Shown here piece by piece: positions 41,150 through 50,000 of a stretch of DNA of 50,000 bases; position 1 is the stretch's first letter; each line of letters starts with the position of its first letter. This DNA comes from Prorocentrum cordatum (lineage: Eukaryota; Sar; Dinophyceae; Prorocentrales; Prorocentraceae). The notes beneath the pieces are model-generated. The model was given only the letters and a program-made list of their open reading frames with translations, ran no database searches and was not told the origin of the DNA. The position numbers and the translations under genes are program-made. Where the stretch lies: contig CAUYUJ010004758.1 in the NCBI GenBank assembly GCA_963575745.1, positions 300,001 to 350,000 of the forward strand, in the 5' to 3' direction.

Positions 41150-42520
41150 GGGGTGTCAGCTCAGACTATCCCATCTGTTTATGTTGCCATTGCGCACCTG
41201 AAGCGTCAACAGCAAAGACAACTCAATTGCCTTGCGGCGAAGCAGTCGACACGCCAAACGCGGGCCAACCGCTTGAGGACGCACGCAATCGATCATCTGA
41301 AGTAAGACAGCATTTAACACAACTTGGCACTTTGCTCGATTCACTACAAGCAAACCTGAATGGTACTGGCGCCTGCACATCTCGACATTACGCGTTCTAA
41401 TATTTGTCGTCGTAAAGCCCCGCGTGCTCAAGCCCTCGGTGGGGGCGGCACTCTGCATAACCAACCTCATGTTTGTGATGGCAGTCTTTCGCTGCTGGCA
41501 CCCAAAACACTACGTCCATCCTTCAACGGCCTCGGACTCCATGCAAGGGCCGTCAACCATAGTGAGACTGTCGTAATCTGTGGAGCTCACAATCTTGGAC
41601 ATGGTGACGAGAGAACATGTGGTCCCAAAACGTGTCCAGATTCTGAACCGCCCGAATAAAGTCGCAAACCCACAGGGTGCCCCTACTCACTTGAGTTGCG
41701 AGTTCGAGGGGCAATGAAAAACTGGATCAGAGTGCTTACGAGGTGCAAGAACAAATTTGTCGTTCAGGCCACCATGGCAACAGCAGTCTTGAACCACGAG
41801 CTGTTCTCGCACGACGACCATCATAGGTTTTATGTGACTATATGTCCCATGATGATCTCTGCGCGCTATGAAGTCACCGTACTTACAACCATGTGGCTCC
41901 TCACGCTCCTTTGAATCCGTTGACCGAAATGGGCTATAATTCGCCGCATTATGATACGTTGTGGAAGCATAGATACCCAAATTTGTGAGGATGGTAAATT
42001 GAAGTACGAACCAGCCTGGTAGAATGGTCTGAACGTCGCTGCAACATCGGATTTTGCAGGAAACTCCTGCCCACACGTTGGATCTTCTAGGCCTGGATTG
42101 TCGTAAAGGTCGAATCAACATCCGCAACACTAAAACTATGAATTGGCTTGTGCACAGATGCCATAAAATGGAACAAGTGGTCCATCTTCGACTTAGTCTC
42201 CGCACGGGAAAGCTGACCGACAATGCATACAGCCACCTCTTGGCATCCTTGCCTGGCTGTCCAGCACTGTTGCGGGCGGTGTCTGATCCGAGGTGGCCCC
42301 ACTTCAACATCTGGATATACATGGGACGTCGTGGTGCTGCCATCTTCGCTTATATGTGGCAGATCCCACTCCATAGCGAGGCGGCAAAATAAAACCTGCA
42401 ACTGTACAAATACAACGCGCACACACGCGCGTGTGTCCTTGTGCGTCTGCACTGTACGGGGCGGCGTGTTTCAATCAAGCACTCACAATGCAACTACGTA
42501 ATACAGTTTGCAATAAGATT
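41150..42520. other. Lower-GC unique region, no gene confirmed
   Basis: Composition is less GC-rich than the satellites. A possible short gene is listed separately at 42087-42374. Other frames are short and read unlike protein. Confidence 0.4.
42087..42374 (-). CDS. Hypothetical 95-residue protein, weak
   Basis: Minus-strand ATG at 42374, stop at 42087. It encodes an unbiased peptide starting MEWDLPHISEDGSTTTSHVY and containing SKMDHLFHFMASVHKPIHSF. No family is recognised. About 150 bp upstream is a possible DinoSL relic (42523-42543), which would suit a reintegrated transcript. Alternatively this is chance open sequence. No signal peptide or membrane segment is visible. Confidence 0.25.
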   Translation of the reverse strand: MEWDLPHISEDGSTTTSHVYPDVEVGPPRIRHRPQQCWTARQGCQEVAVCIVGQLSRAETKSKMDHLFHFMASVHKPIHSFSVADVDSTFTTIQA

Positions 42521-42522
42521 GC

Positions 42523-42543
42523 TTTGAGCCAAACTTGCTACGA
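42523..42543 (-). other. Possible decayed DinoSL relic
   Basis: The minus strand reads TCGTAGCAAGTTTGGCTCAA then A, 17 of 21 bases like DinoSL, with an exact 10-base TTTGGCTCAA. This is weaker than the 40774 relic. Confidence 0.45.
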
Positions 42544-42892
42544 CCCGGAGCCTATCACATCAATGATTGTCGTCGTGTGAACTTCGGGTCATAACTCGGC
42601 CCTGGGGCGGCCATTCGGAACGATCCGTGCACCCAAGGAAGTCTCTCGGCGAGGCGCAGCTGATGAAGCGAGTCCCGCGGCTGGTAAGCCGACGAAGACA
42701 CACGAAAACGCCCGAAAACCTCGAACCTCGAGCCATGTAACTAGCTCCTCCCTTACATTGCCCCCGAAATGAGTCGCTTTTCCCTGCCTTGCCGCCGCGA
42801 GCTGTTAGCAGCTGCGCTCCGGGTTGGCCCGCCGCGCTCGGCCGCGGACGACCTCGGACGAGCGAACACCAAACACCCATGCCCACAGAGCG
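42544..42892. other. No gene seen
   Basis: GC-rich unique sequence before the GGA tract. Confidence 0.4.
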
Positions 42893-43025
42893 GACGGAGG
42901 GGGAGGAGGAGGAGGAGGAGGAGGAGGAGGAGGAGGAGGAGGGGAGGAGGAGGAGGGAGGGGGAGGAGGAGAGGGAGGAGGAGGAGGGGAGGAGGAGGAG
43001 GAGGGAGGAGGAGGAGGAGGAGGGG
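42893..43025. repeat. (GGA)n tract
   Basis: About 130 bp of GGA trinucleotides with occasional GGGA interruptions; open in all frames. Confidence 0.9.
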
Positions 43026-44170
43026 GGTCTCCGCTCGAGCGGGAGCCTCCCCCGGGTCCGACAACCCGCACTCGACTCAATACTCCCTCCCACCCTCTTC
43101 TGGGTATGGGTGTGTATGTGCGTTGTTTCGCTCGTCGCCGCCGCCGCGGCGCGTTGGCCGCGGCGCCGAGAGGCGCTGCCGCGCTCGGCGGGGCGGCGGG
43201 CAGGCTCCCGCTGGGCGCGGCGAAGGCGTACGCCGCCTGCCGCCCGCCGGGCCCGACAGCCCCCAGACAGCCCCTGAGCAGGGGGACGTACAAGTGGGGT
43301 GCAAGAGGGGGCGGATGAAGGCAAATATGGTAGTCCCCAGACGTGGTGGTGACAATACCTGTTGGTGAGTCTCGGGCGATTTGGTGTCACTACCCGGTTT
43401 GGGGACTCGTGCGGTTTTCCGAGGATGTCCCGGACACTGGTGGGTCCAGGAGTCACAAAACTCGGTGGTGACCCCGCGTCCCCAAACCCAGCGGTGACCT
43501 TTTTGGGGATTCCAGGTCGCCACCTGGTATCTCACCACCCGGTTTGGGGGTTCCCAACAAATCCATTCCAAATCGGTCTCCAGACCCATCCCGGGACCCT
43601 TCTCGCGCAAGTTTCCACACCGGATCCGCTTCTGCCGGTCCCACAGAGGAAGCCCGCGCGCGGCCCCCGCGGAGACCGAACGAGGCGAAACACCCTCTCG
43701 AGCCCCAAAATGGAAACCTTTTCCCCACTTCCTTGAAGGGGCCCACAAACACACAAATAAATACATACAAATAAAAAGATGCCCCATATTTTCCTACATT
43801 TTCTGGGTTTTTGTCTTCCCCCCCACTTCCCATATTTTCCCATATTTTCTGCGGAAATCGACGATTCATTGTGTCTGTGTGTTTCTTTCCCTCCTGATTC
43901 CTGCTGGCCTGAGCCAGTGCTGGGCCACCTCGGACCCCCAGCCAGCTCCACGAGGGAAGTCTGGAGCTTTCCAGCTTTCCCCCCTGGGCTGGCCCCTCGT
44001 CCCGACAGTCGGTGTCTGACAGTCCCTGGGGGCCAGGCGACCTGGCCCACAGAGGCAGAGGATGGCCAGCGCGCGCGCGCGATCTGCGGCGCCGCTGCCG
44101 CCGTCCAGCGGGGGCGGCCCTGCCCCGGCGCGGAGCGCGACTGGGACGCCTGGCCTGCAGCGCGCTGCCA
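43026..44170. other. GC-rich spacer with degenerate short repeats
   Basis: At 43370-43560, phrases such as ACCCGGTTTGGGG and GGTGACC recur. Near 43785-43850, CCATATTTTCC recurs three times. No gene is visible. Confidence 0.5.
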
Positions 44171-44176
44171 AGCTAG

Positions 44177-44335
44177 GGGGCCACATGCGAACCCCCCTAC
44201 CCCCCACGATTTCGGAGGGGGATGGTGGGGTTCACTTCGTTCGGGAGCTCCCGAGCGAAGTGAACCCCACCCTCCCCCTCCGAAATCGTGGGGGGTAGGG
44301 GCCCTAGGGGCTGGGTAGGGTTCGCATGTGGCCCC
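44177..44335. repeat. Foldback inverted repeat
   Basis: The outermost 18-bp arms are perfect: GGGGCCACATGCGAACCC (44177-44194) and its complement (44318-44335). They continue inward as a long imperfect stem of about 50 bp, including CACGATTTCGGAGGGGG and GGTGGGGTTCACTTCG. The centre is the palindrome TCGGGAGCTCCCGA. The right arm carries an extra short segment, GGCCCTAGGGGCTGG, between the two stem parts. Confidence 0.85.
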
Positions 44336-44645
44336 TTACAAGCTCACCCGCGGGCGATGAACGACTCCCACCACGCGGTGTCGGACGGGGCACCGGCGCC
44401 CGCGCCGGCAGTGGGCGGTCCCGCGGCCAGCGCCTGCTGGAGGGGGTCCGCCGCCTCGGCCGGAGGTCGGGGGGCGGCGCAGGCGGGGGGTCGCAAAGTC
44501 CGGTCTCCTGCACTATTTTTGGCCTCCCATGGGGCCCTCGCCCACCGAGGCAGGCCGCGAGCCGCTGGGGGGACGAGGGCGCAAGCCACGCGGCAGCCCG
44601 AGTGCTGCTGCAGAGCTATGGGGCCAGGAAACGCTGTAAGGGGTC
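44336..44645. other. No gene seen
   Basis: GC-rich sequence between the foldback and the 76-bp repeats. Confidence 0.4.
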
Positions 44646-44649
44646 GGGG

Positions 44650-45030
44650 GGACGAATGCGGGCGGTAGCACTGACCTTCGGTGGATCTCCCTATAGGGCC
44701 ACGAAGCGCTGCACTGGGTGAGGGGGACGCGTGCGGGCGGTGGCGCTGGGGCCTTCGGTGAAGCTCCGTATTGGGCCGCGAAAAGCTGTACTGAGTGGGG
44801 GGGGGCATGCGGGCAGTAGCACTGGGGCCTTCGGTGGAGCTCCCTATGGGGCCATGAAGCGCTGGACTGGGCGGGGGGACGCATGCGGGCGGTAGCACTG
44901 GAGCCGTCGGTGTAGCTCCCTATGGGGCCACGAAGCGCTGTACTAGGTGGGGGGGACGCATGCGGGCGGTGGCACTGGGGCCATCGGTGTAGCTCCGTAT
45001 GGGGCCACGAAACGCTGTACTGGGTGGGTG
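44650..45030. repeat. 76-bp tandem repeat related to the 90-bp satellite
   Basis: Five copies with GGCGGT or GGCAGT at 44661, 44736, 44812, 44888 and 44965. Each copy contains CTGGGGCCTTCGGTGGAGCT (or a variant), CCTATGGGGCCACGAA and GCATGCGGGCGG. The first two blocks are the core of the 90-bp satellite at 1-2430; the remaining part differs. Confidence 0.85.
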
Positions 45031-45735
45031 AAACGCAGGGAGGAGGGAGGAGGGGGAGCAGGAGGGAGAGGGAGGAGGAAGAAAGGAAGGAGGAGAACGC
45101 GGGGACCGTCTCTTCAAAACGAGGACCCAACACCACACGATGGTTGGGAATCATGACGCCGGGGGTCTGAGAACGGTGCAGCGACGGACCGGGCGGCGGT
45201 CCCGGAATCCCCCACGACCCCGCCGGGCGCTCTGTCACCACGCCCCAGCCGCCCGAGACATCCTCGGAGAGCAACCGGAGTGCCAACACCGCGCAGACGC
45301 CCCGAAGCCCCACGGACTGTCACTGGCTCACCCCGGGGGGGCCCGACACGAGGCGGCGGGGTGGCGGCGGCGGCGGCGGTGCCCGCACAGGCGCGGGGCG
45401 TGCCCACGCGATAGAGCCGGGCCGGCGGGGAGCGGGACCGAGTGCGCATCCGGGGCGGGCGGCGCGTGGGGCCCACAAGGCGGCGAGGAGGAGAGCGCGG
45501 GGCGGGCTCGAGTCGTGACGACCCGGGCGCTGGTTCCCGGCACCGCGTGGGGCGTTCCACCTCCAGCGATCGGGGGCCTCTCGATCGCCAGGTCGTTCCA
45601 TATCCGCCACGTGCCTCGAGGCATGAAGTAGAGGGTTCCCCAGGCTTCTAGAGTCCTCTGCAATGTGCACTCGGTATTATTGAAATGCGCTGACCCTGTC
45701 GGCGTGTGCGAGGCATTTCCGTTTGAGGAGTCCTT
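45031..45735. other. GGA-rich tract then GC-rich spacer
   Basis: 45031-45100 is GGAGGGAGGAGG-rich. The rest is GC-rich with no recognisable gene. Confidence 0.45.
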
Positions 45736-46046
45736 CTCGTCGTCATCGTCGTCGTCGTCGCCGCCGCTCCCCCTGTCCCTCTCCGCAGGCCCTCCTCATC
45801 AAACGTCATACCCGCAAGGACCGGCCTCAGTGCTTCGATGCGGGGCCACAGAAGTCCCTTCCGCTTCTCCGGGGTTTTTTGTCAGCCGAGATGCGGCCCT
45901 GGGGCCCTGACGGGCCTCGGAGGCTGACGCTGGCGAACAACCTGCCCTGGCCTTCCCGAGATGATGGAGGCCTGGGTCCTCCTCCTTCGCCCTCGCCTTC
46001 GCCTCCTCCTCCTCCTCCTCCTCCTCCTCCTCCGCCTCCGCCTGAG
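45735..46046. repeat. (CGT)n and (CTC)n tracts
   Basis: CGT-type at about 45735-45770 and CTC-type at about 45978-46046, with unique sequence between. Confidence 0.75.
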
Positions 46047-46620
46047 AAATGAAAGCAGGGGGGTGCCTTTGCCCCAGCTGCTGTTTAAAACAGCGGGTAG
46101 CCTTGTTCGAACCTTGGGAAGCCCCCGGGCCGCAGGAGGCCCGGGCGCGAAGCGGGAAAAGGGCCGGTGGACCACAGGACTGGACCAGAGCTAATTAGAT
46201 CGGCTGTCCATCACCACCAGGAGGGGGGGACCACCGCCACCACCTCCTCCTCTTCCTCCTCTGGACCTCCCGCGCGCCCACCCCCCCAATCGAGCAATCG
46301 CCATCGAGTCGAAGGGAAGCGCCTTCCCAATTGATCCCATCCCCGCGGGGTCCCGGGAGGGTACCGAAGTGGATGTCGGAGAGGGTCCCAGGGGGGGGTC
46401 CCGCGTTGGGTCCTAAGGGTTGTGACCCCCCCCGTTGGGGGCGCACCCCTCCCTGGGAGAAGCTTTCCCCTTCGATCCCTTGCCTCCCACACGCCTCGGG
46501 CACCGGCAGCAAGGCCTTCACAATACGCATTCGACTTCAGGGCAGGAAGCCCCAAATCCCAAATCTTCTGGGCGCTCGCGCGCGCTCTGCTTCCTCGCAT
46601 GACTTTCCCGAAGGCCCGAG
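46047..46620. other. No gene seen
   Basis: GC-rich, with G and C homopolymers near 46395 and 46430. Confidence 0.4.
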
Positions 46621-47000
46621 GGCCCCTACGATGGGCCAAGAGGGCCCAAGAGGTCCCAAGACGGCCCAAGATTGTCCCGAGTCCTCCAAGTATCGCTCCA
46701 AGACGCCCAAACCCACAGACGGCCCAAGAGGCCTCCAAGGCACTCCAAAAGGACTCCAAGAGGCCCCCCAAGAGGGCCCCGAGACGCCACAATCAATAAA
46801 ACTGTCCCTGGGGTTTTGAAAGATTTTAGTGCTCTCGCCTTCTCGAGCTTTCGACGCTCCAAGACGGCCCAAGAGGCACCCAAGATCGCCCACGACGGCA
46901 CAGTGGTCCCCAATGGCGCCCCCGGATGGCCCAAGATGGCCCCAAGACGGCCCGAGAGGCCTCCAAGACGGCCAAATAGGGCCCCAAGGGTGGCCCAAGC
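46621..47000. repeat. GGCCCAAGA short-repeat array
   Basis: Irregular 11-16 bp units like those in the 33.7-37.5 kb macrosatellite. They flank a module start (TTTTAGTGCTCTCGCCTTCTC near 46824) that resembles GTGTCGCCTTCTTGAACTC near 36864 and GCGTTCTCGCC near 34736 and 35828. Confidence 0.7.
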
Positions 47001-47339
47001 GAGGCCCCAGCGAAATAACACGAACAGGCATTTCGAGCTCGCCGCCGCGTCGAAACAACGCAGAGCTGCCGCAGCGGGTAGCAGAAAAACGGGGTGCCCA
47101 GCGGACTAGGCACGAGAAACCACCTTTCAATCCTATCACACGTTCCGTTTGATGCCCAATCCCATCTCGCACACTGATCTCCGCTCGGCTGTCTTCGCTG
47201 CTATGCGCTCTGATCGTATGTGTTCGTCGGCTTCTCCTCCCGCTGAGAGGAGGGCGAGGAGGGAGAGAGAGGGCGGTGAAAGAAACTTCCGTCGTGATCC
47301 TGGCCACTACGCCTAGGAGTCTGGGACACTTGAGGGAAC
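47001..47339. other. C2 gene 3' flank
   Basis: Sequence downstream (minus) of the C2-like gene, with no other gene. Confidence 0.4.
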
Positions 47340-47550
47340 TCAGGGCGCAAAACCACGCGTGCTGGAGTGAATGCTCGACGCCACAGGGGGCGAATGCCAC
47401 CTCGCCAGCGGTTTCCTCCCACGGAGGAGCGAAGGCGAACTGAGAAAACGAGAACTCCCAGCCGACAGGGCCTGGAACGGGCCCCCTTGCGCGTGCGGCG
47501 CCCGCGCCTGCTGCGGCGGCCACTGCGCCCTCGGGTGCGGCTGCGGCTGC

Positions 47551-47590
<40 letters not shown>

Positions 47591-48404
47591 GCTGCTGGCG
47601 CGCCTGGCGGCCATCCGCCGGCTGCGGCGGGCTCGGCAGCGCGCGCCCGCTGGAGCGCTGCGGCCCCAACGCCGGCCGCTGCCCCGCTGGGGCCGACGGC
47701 GCCGCGGCGCGCGACAGGCTCTGCGGGGCTGGCAGCTGCTGCAAGGCGAGGCTCGGGGCGAGCCCTGGGGCTGCCGCGCCGTGCTCCGGCGGCGGCGGCG
47801 GGGCGGGGCCCTGGCCGCGCCCCGGGCCCGCGGCACAGTCTTGCCACGGGCCCAGTCCAGCAGGCCGGATGCTGTCCGCCAGGCCCGGCCCGCCGGGCGG
47901 CTGCCCGGGCAGCGCGCCAGACCGCCCGTGGAGGTCCTGGGCGGGGCCCTTCGCGGCCGCCGCGGGCCCCGGGAGCTCCGCCCCCTGCAGCTTCACGGCG
48001 ATCGAAAGGGACCCGGTGTGCTCTCTGCCGCGATCCTTCAGCTTCGTGAGGGGCACGGTCAGTTGCCGCTGCCCGGCGCCCATGCCCTCCGACCAGAGCG
48101 CGTCGAGGTCGAGGCCGCCCTCGCCGCAGAGCACGGCCTTGCGGAGCAGGTGCTCCACCATGACCCTGAACTTCAGCTGCCTGCTGCCCCCGTCCGAGGC
48201 GCGCCCGCAGACGAACTTCTCGTTCCACCGCGGCCGCAGGTTGCCTCTGTGGCAGACCTCTGTGCGCCCCACCACTTTCTCGGAGCCATCTCTGTACACG
48301 CACACCAGCTGCACGAACACATCCTGGTGCGGGTTGAGGCTGTCGAAGATCCGCACCAGGCTGGCCTCGGAAACCAGAATATTCAGCTGCCCCTCCAAGG
48401 CCAT
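47340..48404 (-). CDS. C2-domain-like protein with Gln/Pro-rich tail
   Basis: 354 codons from ATG 48404 to the stop at 47340. Residues 4-140 read like a C2 domain: GQLNILVSEASLVRIFDSLN, then VVGRTEVCHRGNLRPRWNEK with the typical NPxWNE-type position (LRPRWNEKF), then QLKFRVMVEHLLRKAVLCGE, QLTVPLTKLKDRG and GSLSIAVKLQG. The usual acidic Ca2+-binding loop residues are mostly absent, so it may bind partners or lipid without Ca2+. Residues 150-354 are Ala/Pro/Gly/Gln-rich, with a run of about 12 Gln (residues about 274-285, CTGCTG tract on plus at 47554-47588). The frame is open upstream of the ATG only through a non-ATG start, and a decayed DinoSL-like sequence lies 13 bp upstream. The tail could be partly non-coding if an intron is present. 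Confidence 0.6.
47554..47588 (-). repeat. CAG repeat encoding polyglutamine
   Basis: About 12 consecutive CAG codons on minus, within the C2-like gene's tail. Confidence 0.9.
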
Positions 48405-48417
48405 GCCGTGCTTGCGG

Positions 48418-48436
48418 CTTGGGCCAAATGCCACGA
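48418..48436 (-). other. Possible decayed DinoSL relic
   Basis: The minus strand reads TCGTGGCATTTGGCCCAAG. Aligned to DinoSL with two 1-nt deletions and three substitutions, 16 of 21 positions agree. It lies 13 bp before the C2-like gene's ATG and on its strand. The match is weak on its own. Confidence 0.35.
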
Positions 48437-49325
48437 AGATGACCTCCCAAACGCCCGCACCTTTCCAAACGCGATCCTGGCGAAAACGGCGACCGCACGG
48501 CAGCGACGCCGAAGGAGGCTCGGCGTCTCTGGTACGAGAAAACTCTTATCAACCGATCGCGCCAGGCAGCGCACGAGATTAGGCCCTATTCGCGACCACA
48601 GGGTCCGCTAAATTCTGGGGTGGTGGGGGGCAAGAGGAGGATGAGAGACTGACACCCACAGTTTCGCGTGAAGCGGGAGGAGGATGCAGGAGGGAGAAGG
48701 AGTGATGCATATTCGTGCCTCACTCGGGTGGGCAGAGGGGCGTGTGAAGGCCAACCAAAGCACGACAGGACGCCTTGCTGGAGTCTCCAGGATCTGCCCC
48801 AGAACAGGTCAGCCAAGCCGAAGCTACGCGCTCATCGAGCTCCTGCCTGTCAGGAGAGCATCCACGGGTCCCCAGGTTAAGCGCTGCGAGAGCCACTGTT
48901 TGCCAGGAGCTCGTCCGCGGCGTTAGGAGGAATCCAGGCCCACCAGGCGCCCACGCTTGGCGATTCGTCGCTGCTGGGAACTATCAGCAGGTCCATCCTG
49001 GAAAGCCTCAACGGCCTTCTCGACGCTTCTTTCTCGGGCCTCCCATGTCTTAAAGCTCTCTTCGGCCGCATTGAAAGCCTCTCCTTGCATATTTTTTGTC
49101 CACCACAACCACCCTTTTGATTTGCAATGCGAAGTAATCAATCCGCATCACCGGCCCGTCTGGAAAACGTAAGTTCACAACATTCGCCGAGTATTTGTGG
49201 CTGTTTGCCACGCCGTTGCAACTCCATGAATCTTGGCATCATCCTAACTTCCAGCGCAAGAGAGAAGCATCTTGAGTGCGGCGTGATGTTTGTAAAACCG
49301 ATGTCTTGCAAGAATCAAACTTCGG
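48437..49325. other. Unique region, possible gene fragment
   Basis: On minus, about 49141-48923 gives a protein-like charged helical segment (SFKTWEARERSVEKAVEAFQ). It has no recognisable domain and no clear start. The rest shows nothing. Confidence 0.3.
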
Positions 49326-50000
49326 CTACCCCACATCCAAGACCAGCACGTGAGGAAATGACGACGCCATCTTCACAACCTTGTTGCGGTCGAAGCCCGC
49401 CGCCTCTGACAAGGCAATGCGGCTCTCCGCGCTATAGCCCAGCAAGTGGGGAAAGGACAACGCCAACTTCACAACATGTTTGCGGTCGAAGCCCGCCGCC
49501 GCTAGCAAGGCAATACGGCTCTCCACATCATAAGCCAACACTTGAGGACAGAACACTGTCACCTTTAACGCATTCTTGCGGTCGAAGCCAGCCGTCTCCA
49601 GCGAAGCAATGCAATGCGGCTCTCCACATCGTAACCCAACAATTGAGATTGGGACGACGCCATCTTGACCGTTGCCTTCCGGTCGAAGCCCGCCGCCTCT
49701 GGCAAAGCAAGGTGGCTCGCCACATCAAATCCGAACACGTGAGGAAAAGACGAGAGCATCTTCACAAAATTGTTGCGGTCGAACACCCGCCGCCTCTAAC
49801 AAGGCAATGCGGCTCTGCACATAATAGCCCAACAATTGAGCGCGGAACGGTAGCATCAACACCGTGTTGCGGTCGAAGCCCGCCGTCTCTGGCAAGGTGA
49901 TGTGGCTTCCCACATCATAGCCCAACACTTGAGGAATCAACAATACCATCGACACCGTGTTGCGGTCGAAGCCCGTCGCCTCTAGCAAGGAAATGTGGCT
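49326..50000 (-). pseudogene. mTERF-like helical repeat protein, frameshifted and partial
   Basis: Minus-strand reading gives a tandem repeat of about 32 residues, at least six or seven copies, of the form AAGFDRNxVVKMxSSFPHVLGYDVESRIALLE. Conserved positions (Gly-Phe, Val, Pro, Leu-Gly-Tyr, Leu) fit mTERF repeats, which form helix pairs on organellar nucleic acid. DNA copies are 93-101 bp apart. The frame is broken by small changes: near 49603-49612 a 5-bp GCAAT duplication on plus, and near 49780 a short indel. So reading frames 49988-49725, 49786-49565 and 49562-49326 share one original frame. The 5' part lies beyond the window. A short-repeat satellite is the alternative. Confidence 0.45.

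Noticed and set aside
41687-42343. A 218-codon minus frame
   Set aside because: The peptide is Arg/Cys/Trp/His-rich without repeated or globular character, and it overlaps a more protein-like frame (42087-42374).
46537-48552. A 671-codon minus frame
   Set aside because: It is antisense-frame sequence of the C2 gene and of a GGCCCAAGA array, Arg/Ala/Gly-rich with no family character. The C2 frame in the same region is better supported.
1-50000. tRNA, rRNA or CRISPR arrays
   Set aside because: No cloverleaf, conserved rRNA stretch or regularly spaced identical repeats with unique spacers of CRISPR form were seen; the tandem repeats have no unique spacers.

Overview
The window is nuclear DNA of a dinoflagellate. 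The main evidence is a near-match (19 of 21 bases) to the dinoflagellate spliced leader (DinoSL) just upstream of an intronless Na+/Ca2+-exchanger gene. The GC-rich, satellite-dominated sequence, the Copia and LINE-like retroelements of a dinoflagellate style, and sparse long intronless genes all fit. I cannot name the genus from sequence alone.

Layout. 1-12.9 kb is almost wholly tandem repeats: a 90-bp satellite with a CAG/CAC insert, GAT-type, GGGGAATCCTATG-type and CAGCCT-type minisatellites, a 74-bp and a 55-bp satellite, (GTC)n and (CTC)n tracts, and an inverted pair of repeat clusters. 13.3-30.25 kb (minus strand) holds a very large decayed Copia-type retroelement: coiled-coil and capsid-like Gag, CCCH zinc fingers plus an SR/RGG region, aspartic protease, DDE integrase, reverse transcriptase and RNase H. 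About 8 kb of further, almost continuous same-strand coding sequence follows. That extension carries a region resembling the NAD-dependent RNA 2'-phosphotransferase family (KptA/Tpt1), and at least ten short dispersed hairpins with stems that vary by paired changes, mostly capped by GNRA-type tetraloops. 30.46-33.28 kb (minus) is a broken non-LTR (LINE-like) reverse-transcriptase element. 33.7-37.5 kb is a macrosatellite of about 1-kb units. 38.06-40.68 kb (minus) is the apparently intact exchanger gene, with the spliced-leader relic and a 156-bp foldback upstream. 41-47 kb is repeat-rich, with another foldback at 44.2 kb and a relative of the 90-bp satellite at 44.65-45.03 kb. 47.34-48.40 kb (minus) encodes a C2-domain-like protein with a polyglutamine tail, and 49.3-50 kb (minus) is a run of mTERF-like helical repeats broken by small indels.

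Only the exchanger and the C2-like gene look intact. The Copia and LINE units are decayed: in-frame stops of all three kinds (TAA, TAG, TGA) plus small-indel frameshifts, but with long frames still readable. No LTRs, tRNA, rRNA or CRISPR were seen. The most interesting material is the Copia extension (KptA-like region and hairpin family), followed by the retroposed exchanger gene.
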